64,000 nucleotides of DNA from Butyrivibrio sp. INlla21. GTDB lineage: Bacteria; Bacillota; Clostridia; Lachnospirales; Lachnospiraceae. The notes below the pieces were generated by a model. It saw nothing but the letters and a program-made list of their open reading frames with translations, ran no database searches and was not told the DNA's origin. Below, piece by piece: positions 27,936 through 34,872 of the stretch. Positions within the stretch are counted from its first letter, which is position 1; each line of letters opens with the position of its first letter. The position numbers and the translations under genes are program-made. The DNA is taken from contig NZ_FPCC01000018.1 of NCBI RefSeq assembly GCF_900116875.1, positions 1 through 64,000 on the forward strand. The letters run 5' to 3'.

Positions 27936-28268
27936 CCCTTCAGCTCCCATTTCCAGTCTCAGCTTGCTGTCTACCGCCGAAAGAACCATCGAAGACGGGA
28001 TAAAATCCACACCGTTCCTGCTATGAATGTAATCGACTGTCTCAGGCAGGGCTTCTTCCTCAATCTCAGCCATCATCAGATGACCGATAGTTACCGGAAG
28101 AGCCTCGACATCCTCCACCCCGAAACAGGTGGTAAGATTAGCCTGGCTGTCAAAGTCCACTGCAAGCACCTTCTTCCCGATCTCAGCCAGAGAGTAAGCC
28201 AGATTGAAGGTGGTAACGGATTTCCCAACACCGCCCTTAAATGAACCGCACATGATGATCTTTCCCAT
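27909..28268 (-). pseudogene. ParA/Soj-type ATPase, N-terminal fragment
   Basis: A 119-residue ORF. It starts MGKIIMCGSFKGGVGKSVTT with the deviant Walker A motif KGGVGKS, followed by VLAVDFDSQANLTT (Walker A'). ParA proteins are about 250 residues; here homology stops after about 110 (DSKLRLEMGAEG) where the terminase fragment begins. ATPase motifs needed later in the fold are missing. The start codon overlaps the stop of the SymE C-half (TAATG), so the original order was symE-parA with coupled translation. Confidence 0.8.
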
Positions 28269-28420
28269 TACGCATCCCTCCTTCCGTACTCTGTAGCGCC
28301 TTCAGCCACGCACATTACCGGTTCCGTTCCGATCTCCGTGAATGTCGCCTCGATCTCGTCAGCCTTGGTGATAATCAACTTTCCACCGCTGCACTCTACA
28401 CAAATTGGTGTTCCGTATTC
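28268..28420 (-). pseudogene. SymE-like protein, C-terminal half (inverted)
   Basis: On the minus strand from 28420 the frame reads EYGTPICVECSGGKLIITKA and ends TEYGRRDA at 28268. It is exactly the continuation expected for the stub at 27228-27341. It has no start of its own in this orientation. Confidence 0.78.
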
Positions 28421-28793
28421 GAATGCTGAGAATGTCAGAGAGGCTTCCGATGCGGTGCTGCTTTGGTATGAGAGGCCGGCGGATCAGAGCAATGCGGTGC
28501 AGGTGAAGAGAGCTGAGTACGGTGAGGGGTATTATAAGAAATACGCTGGTGGCAGCAGTGATCCGTCATCCGGTGGGATGAGTAACGAAGATTGTCCGTT
28601 CCTTGTGAGAGTGAGGGCGACAGATCTCAATATCCGTAAAGGTGCCAGTACGGATTTTGATAGGATAAAGTATATCCCGGTTGGAACATATACTATCGTT
28701 GAGGTGAAGTCCGGTAAAGGCTCCAAGGCTGGATGGGGAAGGCTGAAGAGCGGAGCCGGGTGGATAAGCTTGGATTATGTGAAAAGAGTTTAA
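28421..28793 (+). pseudogene. phage-type lysin, C-terminal half with SH3 domain
   Basis: From 28421 the frame reads NAENVREASDAVLLWYERPA, the end of a tail-tip lysozyme domain, a Gly/Ser linker (GGSSDPSSGGMSN) and a bacterial SH3 domain (VRVRATDLNIRKGASTDFDR to WISLDYVKRV). The N-terminal catalytic part lies inverted at 27339-27615. An apparent ORF start at 28338 lies inside the inverted segment and is not the original start. Confidence 0.8.
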
Positions 28794-28797
28794 GAAG

Positions 28798-28836
28798 AGC
28801 GGCTGATGGGGATTTATCTCTGTCAGCCGCTTTTTT
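28798..28836 (+). terminator. terminator after the lysin end
   Basis: AGCGGCTGA (28798-28806) pairs with TCAGCCGCT (28823-28831) and is followed by TTTTT. Confidence 0.85.
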
Positions 28837-28943
28837 CAGTATTATCCCGTAGAGCAAGCTGTTATCGAGTAAACAGGGGGTTAACTTTTTTCCATAGTAG
28901 TAGAAGCAGAGAGCTTCAAATAATTTGAAGGAGGCTAACTACT

Positions 28944-29144
28944 ATGGATAGAAAAATACCTAAGAAAGTCGATCGGAAGCGTTTTGTCAGATACAAGGAA
29001 GGTGCAGAGATGTATTCCATGTGTCAATCCAAGTTCGAGGATATGGCAAAGGATGCCGGTGCCGTCTACAAGCTGAACAAGCTGGTACTGGTGAACTGCG
29101 ACATATTCGAGCAGTACCTGGAGACATTCCGCTTATCAGATTGA
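28944..29144 (+). CDS. excisionase-like small protein (DUF6462 type), element 2
   Basis: A 66-residue protein with a winged-helix/MerR-like pattern seen in Tn916-type excisionases: FVRYKEGAEMYSMCQSKFED then GAVYKLNKLVLVNCDIFEQY. It has a strong GAAGGAGG ribosome site. Related ORFs at 31151, 32349 and 34428 belong to neighbouring elements. Such proteins bind attachment-site DNA and steer excision; the family label DUF6462 is from memory. It sits two genes upstream of the integrase. Confidence 0.75.
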   Translation: MDRKIPKKVDRKRFVRYKEGAEMYSMCQSKFEDMAKDAGAVYKLNKLVLVNCDIFEQYLETFRLSD

Positions 29145-29180
29145 TCCCGAAAATTGATTTGCACTTTTTCAAAATAGGGC

Positions 29181-29209
29181 TTGACTTATTGACGGGCAAT
29201 AAGTAAAAT
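29181..29209 (+). promoter_or_regulatory. promoter with embedded operator ahead of the RHH gene
   Basis: TTGACT (29181-29186), a 17-base spacer and TAAAAT (29204-29209). The spacer is a perfect dyad, CTTATTG (29185-29191)/CAATAAG (29197-29203). An operator between -10 and -35 suggests autorepression by the ribbon-helix-helix protein just downstream. Confidence 0.65.
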
Positions 29210-29239
29210 AGAGGTACGTTGAGAGAGGAGGCGCAGCAG

Positions 29240-29416
29240 ATGGCTAAGATGGGAAGACCACCATTGGAAGAGCCGATGGTTCATAAGGTATCGGTTCGTT
29301 TCACTGAGAGGGAATACCAGAGGCTGAAGGCTTACGCTGAAGCAATCAACAAAACCATGACCGAAGCTTTAAAAGACGGCATCGAATTGCTTTACGAGAA
29401 GGAGCCCCGGAAATAA
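29240..29416 (+). CDS. ribbon-helix-helix (CopG/Arc-like) regulator
   Basis: A 58-residue protein. The start is placed at ATG 29240 behind GAGGAGG. The sequence KVSVRFTEREYQRLKAYAEA fits an RHH beta strand plus helix, and TMTEALKDGIELL the second helix. RHH proteins repress their own promoters; a promoter with a dyad lies 31 bases upstream. It precedes the integrase by 40 bases and probably controls it. Confidence 0.72.
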   Translation: MAKMGRPPLEEPMVHKVSVRFTEREYQRLKAYAEAINKTMTEALKDGIELLYEKEPRK

Positions 29417-29456
29417 GTGCAGATCTCTTTTCTTTCATTAGAAAGGAGAATGCAAA

Positions 29457-30692
29457 ATGGCAGCAAGAAAAGATAACAAAGGCAGAGCGCTTAGAAAGGG
29501 TGAATTCCAGAGGGCGAGCGACGGTAAGTATGTGTATGGTTACACGGATCCGAATGGTGAGAGGCGTTACATCTACTCGAAGGATCTGGCCAAGCTCAGG
29601 GAAAGAGAGAAGAAGCTGGTAAAAGACCAGTTGGATGGTCTGGATGTGTATGTGGCAGGAAGCGCGGATTTGAATTTCCTTTATGACCGCTACATTTCCA
29701 CCAAGTCAGAGCTGAGATCAACCACTTACTCGAATTACACCTATATGTATGATCATTACGTTAGAGATGGATTCGGGAAAAAGAAAATCGGTGATATCAA
29801 GTATTCTGACGTGCTTCAGTTCTATCATGATCTCTTGGAGAAGAGAGGGCTTCAGATCAACACTATCGACACGATCCACACTATCCTGCATCCTACGTTT
29901 CAGCTTGCAGTCCGTGACGGTATCATCAGAACGAATCCGTCAGACAGGGTGATGGCTGAACTTAGGAAGAAGACCGGAAACAAGAAGGGCATCAGGCATG
30001 CTCTTACCTTGGAACAGCAGAGGGCTTTCATGGGCTACATTGCACAGAGCCCGGTATTCGTAGGATGGCTTCCGTTCTTCACGGTACTTTTGGGAACGGG
30101 TTGCAGGATTGGTGAGGTGGTAGGACTTCGCTGGGAGGATGTGGATCTCGAAAAGAGGATCATCAGCGTGAACCACGCAATGTCTTATTATCCGAGGCGC
30201 GACGATACCTACAAGTGTGAGTTCAGGGTATCGCTTCCGAAGACTGAGGCAGGTATCAGGCTTCTTCCGATGATGCAGCAGGTATATGATGCATTGAAGG
30301 GAGAGTACGATCGCCAGATGGAAGAAGGCTTTTCAGAGGCAGTGGTCGATGGGATGACGGGATTCATCTTCACCAATCGTTTCGGAACGATCCATAATCC
30401 TCAGGCGGTGAACAGGGCTATCAAGAGGATCTACGAAGCCCATAACGCTGAAGAGATCGTGAAGGCGAAGAATGAGAACAGGGAGCCTGTAATCATTCCG
30501 CACTTTTCCTGTCATCATCTGAGGCACACGTTTTGTACACGCTTCTGCGAGAATGAAACGAACGTAAAGGTAATTCAGTCGGTAATGGGACACAAGAGCA
30601 TTGAGACCACAATGGATATCTATGCTGAAGTGTCAGAGGCAAAGAAGAAGGAAGCATTGGACAATTTGTCAGCGAATTTAGACATCTTTTAG
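29457..30692 (+). CDS. int: tyrosine integrase of element 2 (Tn916 Int type)
   Basis: A 411-residue site-specific recombinase. The N-terminal arm-binding domain (GEFQRASDGKYVYGYTDPNG) is followed by a core-binding SAM-like domain (about 65-165) and the catalytic domain with the full set: Arg in GCRIGEVVGLRW, HLRHTFCTR, GHKSIETT and the nucleophile Tyr in MDIYAEVS. The enzyme looks intact. Its probable sites are the TTCCCGAC cores at 26911 and 30868, with GTACAGCAA arm repeats next to both. It shares domain layout and extensive similarity with the integrase at 32575. Confidence 0.92.
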   Translation: MAARKDNKGRALRKGEFQRASDGKYVYGYTDPNGERRYIYSKDLAKLREREKKLVKDQLDGLDVYVAGSADLNFLYDRYISTKSELRSTTYSNYTYMYDHYVRDGFGKKKIGDIKYSDVLQFYHDLLEKRGLQINTIDTIHTILHPTFQLAVRDGIIRTNPSDRVMAELRKKTGNKKGIRHALTLEQQRAFMGYIAQSPVFVGWLPFFTVLLGTGCRIGEVVGLRWEDVDLEKRIISVNHAMSYYPRRDDTYKCEFRVSLPKTEAGIRLLPMMQQVYDALKGEYDRQMEEGFSEAVVDGMTGFIFTNRFGTIHNPQAVNRAIKRIYEAHNAEEIVKAKNENREPVIIPHFSCHHLRHTFCTRFCENETNVKVIQSVMGHKSIETTMDIYAEVSEAKKKEALDNLSANLDIF

Positions 30693-30721
30693 AAAAGAGA
30701 TCTATGCTTCTTTCCTGCAAA

Positions 30722-30893
30722 GTACAGCAAGAAATCGGAAGTACAGCAAAGGTACAGCAAATTCCGTTTTTTGCCTACTGCATAGCACTCAATAATACTT
30801 CAAAGGAAATTACGGGAATACTTGATAATACTGAGGTTTACCCGATAGTACCGTAAGTCAAATACTCTTCCCGACACTTAAGTCCATGAAGTG
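30722..30893. other. right end of element 2 / left core of element 3, with a LysS-like tail
   Basis: Arm repeats GTACAGCAA lie at 30722-30730, 30741-30749 and 30752-30760, the last two 11 bases apart as at the left end. The core TTCCCGAC is at 30868-30875. The frame around it reads LFPTLKSMK then TGA (30891-30893), a lysS-like end. A small hairpin (AAGCCC 30896-30901/GGGCTT 30913-30918) follows. Confidence 0.75.
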
Positions 30894-30939
30894 ATAAGCC
30901 CAGTATCCATGAGGGCTTTTGAGATAAGGAATGTCATTT

Positions 30940-30958
30940 TGACAAACTCCTGACAAAC
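30940..30958. repeat. left arm repeats of element 3
   Basis: TGACAAAC at 30940-30947 and 30951-30958, 11 bases apart, after TTGAGATAA as in element 2. The same octamer recurs at the right end of the element. Confidence 0.7.
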
Positions 30959-31048
30959 GGGAGATGAATTTAGAGGTTTGTAGATGCGCTCAGAGGCGCA
31001 CCATTAAAAACAGAAAACTTTTTTTCGATAACTTTACAAAAGGTTATA

Positions 31049-31098
31049 AGAGCTACTTTTTAGAAAACAAAATTCTAAAAAGTAGCTCTTTTTTGTTG
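31049..31098 (+). terminator. long hairpin terminator at the left of element 3
   Basis: AGAGCTACTTTTTAGAA and TTCTAAAAAGTAGCTCT pair perfectly (17 bases) over a short A-rich loop, followed by TTTTTTG. Between the integrase at 30692 and the next gene at 31151 nothing else is seen but the attachment parts. Confidence 0.8.
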
Positions 31099-31150
31099 GC
31101 TAATTCATGGATGGTTCTTCAGCACATAAAAAATAAGGAGGACATCATAC

Positions 31151-31516
31151 ATGAAAAGAAAAAAAGAAGACAGACCGTATTTTGATGATAACCGTGATTA
31201 CGTTGGCGAACTTGAAAATGAGAATGAGAAAAACAGTCCATTTAACCGGGAAGTTATAGTCCAGGAAAAAGTAGTGATGCGTACCTTGAGGAAAAAATGG
31301 CTCAGATATAGGGATGCAGAAATTGTTTACAGCCTTGAACATAAGAAAATTCTTGAGATGGCAGACCAGGCAGGAGCGATTTACAGGAGAGAAGGAACCG
31401 TTCTGATCAACAGAGACATCTTTGATGAGTATCTTGAGAGATTCCACCAGCCTGCAGGAATGTATCAAACAAATGGTAATCGTGAGAAAAAAGTTTTGGA
31501 AGAAAGAGAGGGCTGA
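31151..31516 (+). CDS. DUF6462-type excisionase-like protein, element 3 copy A
   Basis: A 121-residue protein with a charged N-terminal extension (residues 1-45), then the same fold pattern as the 66-residue protein at 28944: RYRDAEIVYSLEHKKILEMA, GAIYRREGTVLINRDIFDEY. It has an AAGGAGG ribosome site. It is the first gene after the terminator hairpin. A DNA-binding role is likely by similarity; its longer N-terminus is unusual. Confidence 0.65.
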   Translation: MKRKKEDRPYFDDNRDYVGELENENEKNSPFNREVIVQEKVVMRTLRKKWLRYRDAEIVYSLEHKKILEMADQAGAIYRREGTVLINRDIFDEYLERFHQPAGMYQTNGNREKKVLEEREG

Positions 31517-31518
31517 AT

Positions 31519-31587
31519 ATGTTCGGAACAATATGGATGAAGATATGGGTATTTGTAGAGAAGTTCTGGCTGTTCCTGATAAGGTAA
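31519..31587 (+). CDS. possible 22-residue hydrophobic peptide
   Basis: ATG two bases after the stop of the previous gene, behind GAGAGGG, opens a 22-residue frame (MFGTIWMKIWVFVEKFWLFL then IR) rich in Trp, Phe and Ile. It looks like a single membrane-spanning peptide. It could be a real coupled small protein, for example toxin-like, or chance; there is no family evidence. Confidence 0.3.
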   Translation: MFGTIWMKIWVFVEKFWLFLIR

Positions 31588-31589
31588 AC

Positions 31590-32348
31590 CACCTCGTCGG
31601 TACCTTCAGATATGCAGCGGACTTTTCTTTTTCGTGTGTCAAAATAATCTACGTAAGTATCTGGAAATCTTTCGATATTGTTTTCATAATTCATAGGGTT
31701 TAGTTCATCAAATCTGCTATTCATCGTCATCTCCATATTCAGAAATAAATTCCATTTTCATTTTACATAAGGAAAGACCATATAAGCAATGCATATTTAT
31801 CCCTGATGTAGCCTGTTGCATGAGTGCTGGCATATTTATAGGACTTTTCAAATGTTATAACTGTGTTATAAGGGGAAAATATGCCTGGCGTGACGACATC
31901 ACAGGATACGACCTTAACGATTGTTCAGGAGGGATTCTTGGAATCCGGTATGAAGAAATATGATTGCCGTAGAATCCTTTGAATAGTCTTTGCCTACATA
32001 TTGTCGGACAAAAAGCCTTCTTTAATATGACATGACATTTCTTCCATATTTATATAGAGGGCTTATATAGTGTTCTAAAATATAGAAAAGCAGCTATTAT
32101 ACCTGGTTCTACGGAGCCAGGTACCACTATATAAACAGGGCTACAGTGTATATTGATTATCCAATATTGGAAGAATTTATTTTGTCACATAAGAATCGGT
32201 AACGTATGAATAAGACTTGGCAGATTCAGATTAGTTCTTGCTACAGCGCTCGAATAGAGTCATAATAATATTGTGCTGAAGTACTTTTCATGAATTACAG
32301 CCAAGTCTAATTTCATAAAACGTCTTTAACTTTGCAGAAAGGAATCAA
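31590..32348. other. element 3 stretch without a recognisable gene; structured AT-rich DNA
   Basis: About 760 bases with no convincing ORF. A minus-strand frame (31736 downward, RFPDTYVDYFDTRKRKVRCI) looks protein-like for about 50 residues, then loses character, so it may be a gene fragment. At 32063-32134 a nested inverted repeat is present (separate entry). The rest shows nothing recognisable. Confidence 0.5.
32063..32134. ncRNA. nested inverted repeat, candidate structured RNA
   Basis: TTATATAGTG (32063-32072) pairs perfectly with CACTATATAA (32125-32134). Inside lies a second hairpin, ACCTGGTTC (32101-32109)/GAGCCAGGT (32114-32122), with one mismatch over TACG. It matches no RNA family I know. 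It could be a small RNA or a protein-binding site. Confidence 0.35.
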
Positions 32349-32561
32349 ATGGGCAATGACATTGCTACAGTAAAAGAGACTAAAGCAAAGGCAACAAGAC
32401 TGATGCGACTCAAAGAAGCTTCGGAGTATTTTAAGGTCGGCAGAGCAACTATGAAAAAGTTGGCAGAAGCCTGCGGAGCTTATTATCCACATAGTAAGAC
32501 GCTTGTTTTTGTGGATCCGGAACTTGTAGAGGAGTATTTACGAACCGCGAAAAAACGGTAG
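32349..32561 (+). CDS. excisionase-like small protein, element 3 copy B
   Basis: A 70-residue protein with AAAGGA ribosome site and winged-helix pattern RLKEASEYFKVGRATMKKLA, then GAYYPHSKTLVFVDPELVEEYL. This is closer to classical Xis/DNA-binding excisionases (helix-turn-helix 17 type). It ends 13 bases before the integrase, the usual xis-int order. Confidence 0.75.
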   Translation: MGNDIATVKETKAKATRLMRLKEASEYFKVGRATMKKLAEACGAYYPHSKTLVFVDPELVEEYLRTAKKR

Positions 32562-32574
32562 TTATGGAGGAAGA

Positions 32575-33816
32575 ATGGCAAATTCAAGAAAAGACTTGAA
32601 AGGTAACACCCTCTTCCGCGGAGAACATCAGAGAAAATCAGACAAGCGTTATATGTATATCTACATTGATCCTATCGGCAGGAAGAAATACATATATGCA
32701 GATAATCTGTTAGAACTTAGACGGAAAGAGGACAAATTAAAAAAGGATCAGCTGGATGGACTTGATATCTATGCTGCAGGCCTTGCAACCATCAATTCGA
32801 CATATGACAGATACATTTCAACAAGAATAGACCTGAAGGATTCGACACAGAGCAACTATGAATATACTTACGAGCGTTATGTCAGAGATGACTTCGGAAA
32901 AAAGAAACTTGTTGATGTAAAGTATTCCGATGTGTTGCAGTTCTACACCTTTTTACATTCGGAAAGGCATCTTTCATTTTCTACTATTGAATCTGTAGAT
33001 GGATTGTTGCATCCAACATTCGAGTTGGCTGTAAGAGATGATATAATAAGAAAGAACCCGACCGAAGGAGCAAAGAGAGAACTTGCAAAGAGACTTCCTA
33101 AGACGGAAACGGAAAGGCAGGCACTTACTCCAGAGCAACAAAAAGCCTTTATGGAATATGTTGCTATGAGCCCGGTGTATTATCATTGGTGGCCGCTTTT
33201 TACTGTACTTCTTGGAACGGGAATGCGAATTGGAGAATGCACTGGCCTTCGTTGGCAGGACATCGATCTGAAAGAGGGATGGATAGATGTTAATCATACA
33301 CTGTCGTACTACCCTCAGAAGGGTTCACGCACATCAAAGCTAAGGATCTCAACACCTAAGACCAAAGCAGGCTGCAGAGTAATCCCTATGATGGATGCTG
33401 TTAAAGAAGCATTCCAATTTGAAAAGGAAAACCAACTTGCAGGCAAGGGGTACAATCAGACTGTAGTAGACGGATATTCGGGATTCATTTTCCAAAACAA
33501 GTATGGCTCAGTAATGAGCGCTGCCTCAGTTAATAAAGCAATTAAGAGAATCTACAATGATTACAATCATGAGGAAGAGATTGACGCTGTTAGGGAAGAT
33601 AGGGAACCGATAATACTTCCGCATTTCACATGCCACTATCTGAGACGTACATTTGCTACAAGGCTCTGTGAGGTGGAAGACAATCCAAAAGTGATCCAGG
33701 CAGTGATGGGACACAGACAGATTTCTACTACATATGAAATCTATGCTGATTCGTCAGATCGGAGAAACAAAGAATCAATCAATAAGCTTGCAGCAAAGCT
33801 TAATGGCGTTTTCTAA
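32575..33816 (+). CDS. int: tyrosine integrase of element 3 (Tn916 Int type)
   Basis: A 413-residue integrase with GGAGGA ribosome site and the same three domains as the one at 29457. Catalytic residues are present: Arg in GMRIGECTGLRW, HYLRRTFATR, GHRQISTT and Tyr in YEIYADSS. The box that is HLRHT in many relatives reads YLRRT here, a tolerated change. Its probable sites are the (T)TCCCGAC cores at 30868 and 34106, with TGACAAAC arm repeats beside both. Confidence 0.92.
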   Translation: MANSRKDLKGNTLFRGEHQRKSDKRYMYIYIDPIGRKKYIYADNLLELRRKEDKLKKDQLDGLDIYAAGLATINSTYDRYISTRIDLKDSTQSNYEYTYERYVRDDFGKKKLVDVKYSDVLQFYTFLHSERHLSFSTIESVDGLLHPTFELAVRDDIIRKNPTEGAKRELAKRLPKTETERQALTPEQQKAFMEYVAMSPVYYHWWPLFTVLLGTGMRIGECTGLRWQDIDLKEGWIDVNHTLSYYPQKGSRTSKLRISTPKTKAGCRVIPMMDAVKEAFQFEKENQLAGKGYNQTVVDGYSGFIFQNKYGSVMSAASVNKAIKRIYNDYNHEEEIDAVREDREPIILPHFTCHYLRRTFATRLCEVEDNPKVIQAVMGHRQISTTYEIYADSSDRRNKESINKLAAKLNGVF

Positions 33817-34300
33817 AATGGTACTCCGAAAAGAATTTTTCTGACAAACCAAAATTGACAAAACAACATTCTGACAAACGAGCATAATTAGTCAAAGGAA
33901 AAGCGCAAAAGTCTACGGAAAGTATACGCTGAAACAAGTACGAAATATCGTGACTGATATAGCCTTTGACAAACAGCTGACAAATCTGTGGGGAAGTCAA
34001 ATGAACGTAAATGTTCTCAAATGCGTAACCCAAAAAGTTCAGTTATGAAGATAGATGCTCGTATATGTTCTCAAATGCTTCCAAATGCTTAAGCGGTCGA
34101 AAAAATCCCGACTCTGAAAAGTCAGAAAGGACAGGACTAGGACGACACGCGTCGACAGCCGGCAACAGCAGACGCACAAGGATGCATCGATACGCACTGA
34201 CCTCAAAGTCAAAACGGAAGATGCCAATTGATGAGAGCTGATGCCAATTTGCTAATAAATTGATGACCTCTGATGCACGTACTTATAAACTGAAAAATTA
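33817..34300. other. right end of element 3 and left end of an element 4 remnant
   Basis: No gene. Arm repeats TGACAAAC at 33842-33849, 33872-33879 and 33967-33974, with variants at 33856 and 33978 (the last pair 11 bases apart). A second direct repeat ATGTTCTCAAATGC lies at 34011-34024 and 34065-34078. The core TCCCGAC (34106-34112) sits in a frame IPTLKSQKGQD then TAG, again LysS-like. To its right GATGCCAATT occurs twice (34220-34229, 34240-34249), possible arms of a fourth element. Confidence 0.65.
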
Positions 34301-34350
34301 GTTTGACTTAAAGGAACAGCTCCTTAAAGTTATGAAATAGGCACTTATAG

Positions 34351-34384
34351 CCAGGTAACACTGGTTATGAGTGCTTTTTTTGTA
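34351..34384 (+). terminator. hairpin terminator in the element 4 remnant
   Basis: GGCACTTATAGCCAG and CTGGTTATGAGTGC pair over GTAACA with a G-U and a mismatch, followed by a run of T. Position relative to the attachment core is the same as in elements 2 and 3. Confidence 0.7.
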
Positions 34385-34427
34385 GCAAAAATCTTGTGAT
34401 AGCAAAAATCAAAGAAGGAGGCTCTGT

Positions 34428-34634
34428 ATGGCAAAGAAGAGAAAAGAGGGCCCCGACCTGGAGAAATACCTTACAGGCAATGAAAATCATTATGCAACTT
34501 ATCTGGAAGGAGCAGATCAGTATTCCATGGCTTATTACAGTTTTAAAAACCTAGTCAGGGAAGCCAAAGCAGGCTACAAGCTTCGCAAGGAAGCCCTAGT
34601 AATTATCGTAGATAGGGTATTTCAGAAGGATTAA
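34428..34634 (+). pseudogene. truncated DUF6462-type excisionase-like gene
   Basis: It starts with AAGGAGG-ATG and reads ATYLEGADQYSMAYYSFKNL, then GYKLRKEALVIIVDRVFQKD. The intact relatives continue DIFEQYLETF or similar after the VLVN strand; here the end is replaced and a stop follows. From about 34617 another frame encodes a nitroreductase piece, so the gene was cut and joined to foreign sequence. Confidence 0.65.
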
Positions 34635-34692
34635 CAAGCTGCTGAACAAGTTCATGGGTCTTGGCAGCGCACCAAGTGTTATTGCCTTTTCT
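34617..34692 (+). pseudogene. nitroreductase gene fragment
   Basis: In a frame different from the preceding ORF the sequence reads INKLLNKFMGLGSAPSVIA. The intact nitroreductase at 43261 has YNRLLNKAMGLASAPSVIA at its FMN-binding N-terminal part. Only about 20-25 codons remain. The remainder to 34860 shows no recognisable gene. Confidence 0.7.
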
Positions 34693-34872
34693 ATACGCCA
34701 TATGATTACCTCACGATTTACTCTAAAACAAATCAGAAAAATACTATGGTAAGCGTGATCATGCTGATACAGATGAGAGCTCTGGTAAGTGCAAAAAGGT
34801 GATGCTGAACCCTATGGACCGGCAGAAAGACTAAGCCGGAGAATATATTATAGGGATTGTAGTCAACTGAAC

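Larger units (their letters stand above)
27339..28420. other. inverted 1,082-bp segment splitting two genes
   Basis: ATTC at 27335-27338 and its inverted copy GAAT at 28421-28424 flank the segment. Turning the segment round makes two joints. Left: LKELGF joins EYGTPICVECSGG (SymE-like). Right: YQAVLTVLQ joins NAENVREASDAVLL (lysin). Both joints are exactly in frame and agree with family sequences, so the inversion is real on sequence evidence. Flanking similarity beyond the 4 bases is slight. The segment contains, on the minus strand, the SymE C-half, a parA fragment and a terminase-portal-lysin collage. Confidence 0.85.

Noticed and set aside
27339..28420. Idea that the parA, terminase and portal pieces are working genes of element 2
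   Set aside because: Each lacks most of its family's length and essential motifs; only the fused frame is open, so they are remnants.
31407..31736. 109-codon minus-strand ORF whose first 50 residues look protein-like (RFPDTYVDYFDTRKRKVRCI)
   Set aside because: The second half is antisense to the excisionase-like gene and shows no protein character. It may be a fragment, but I cannot support a gene.
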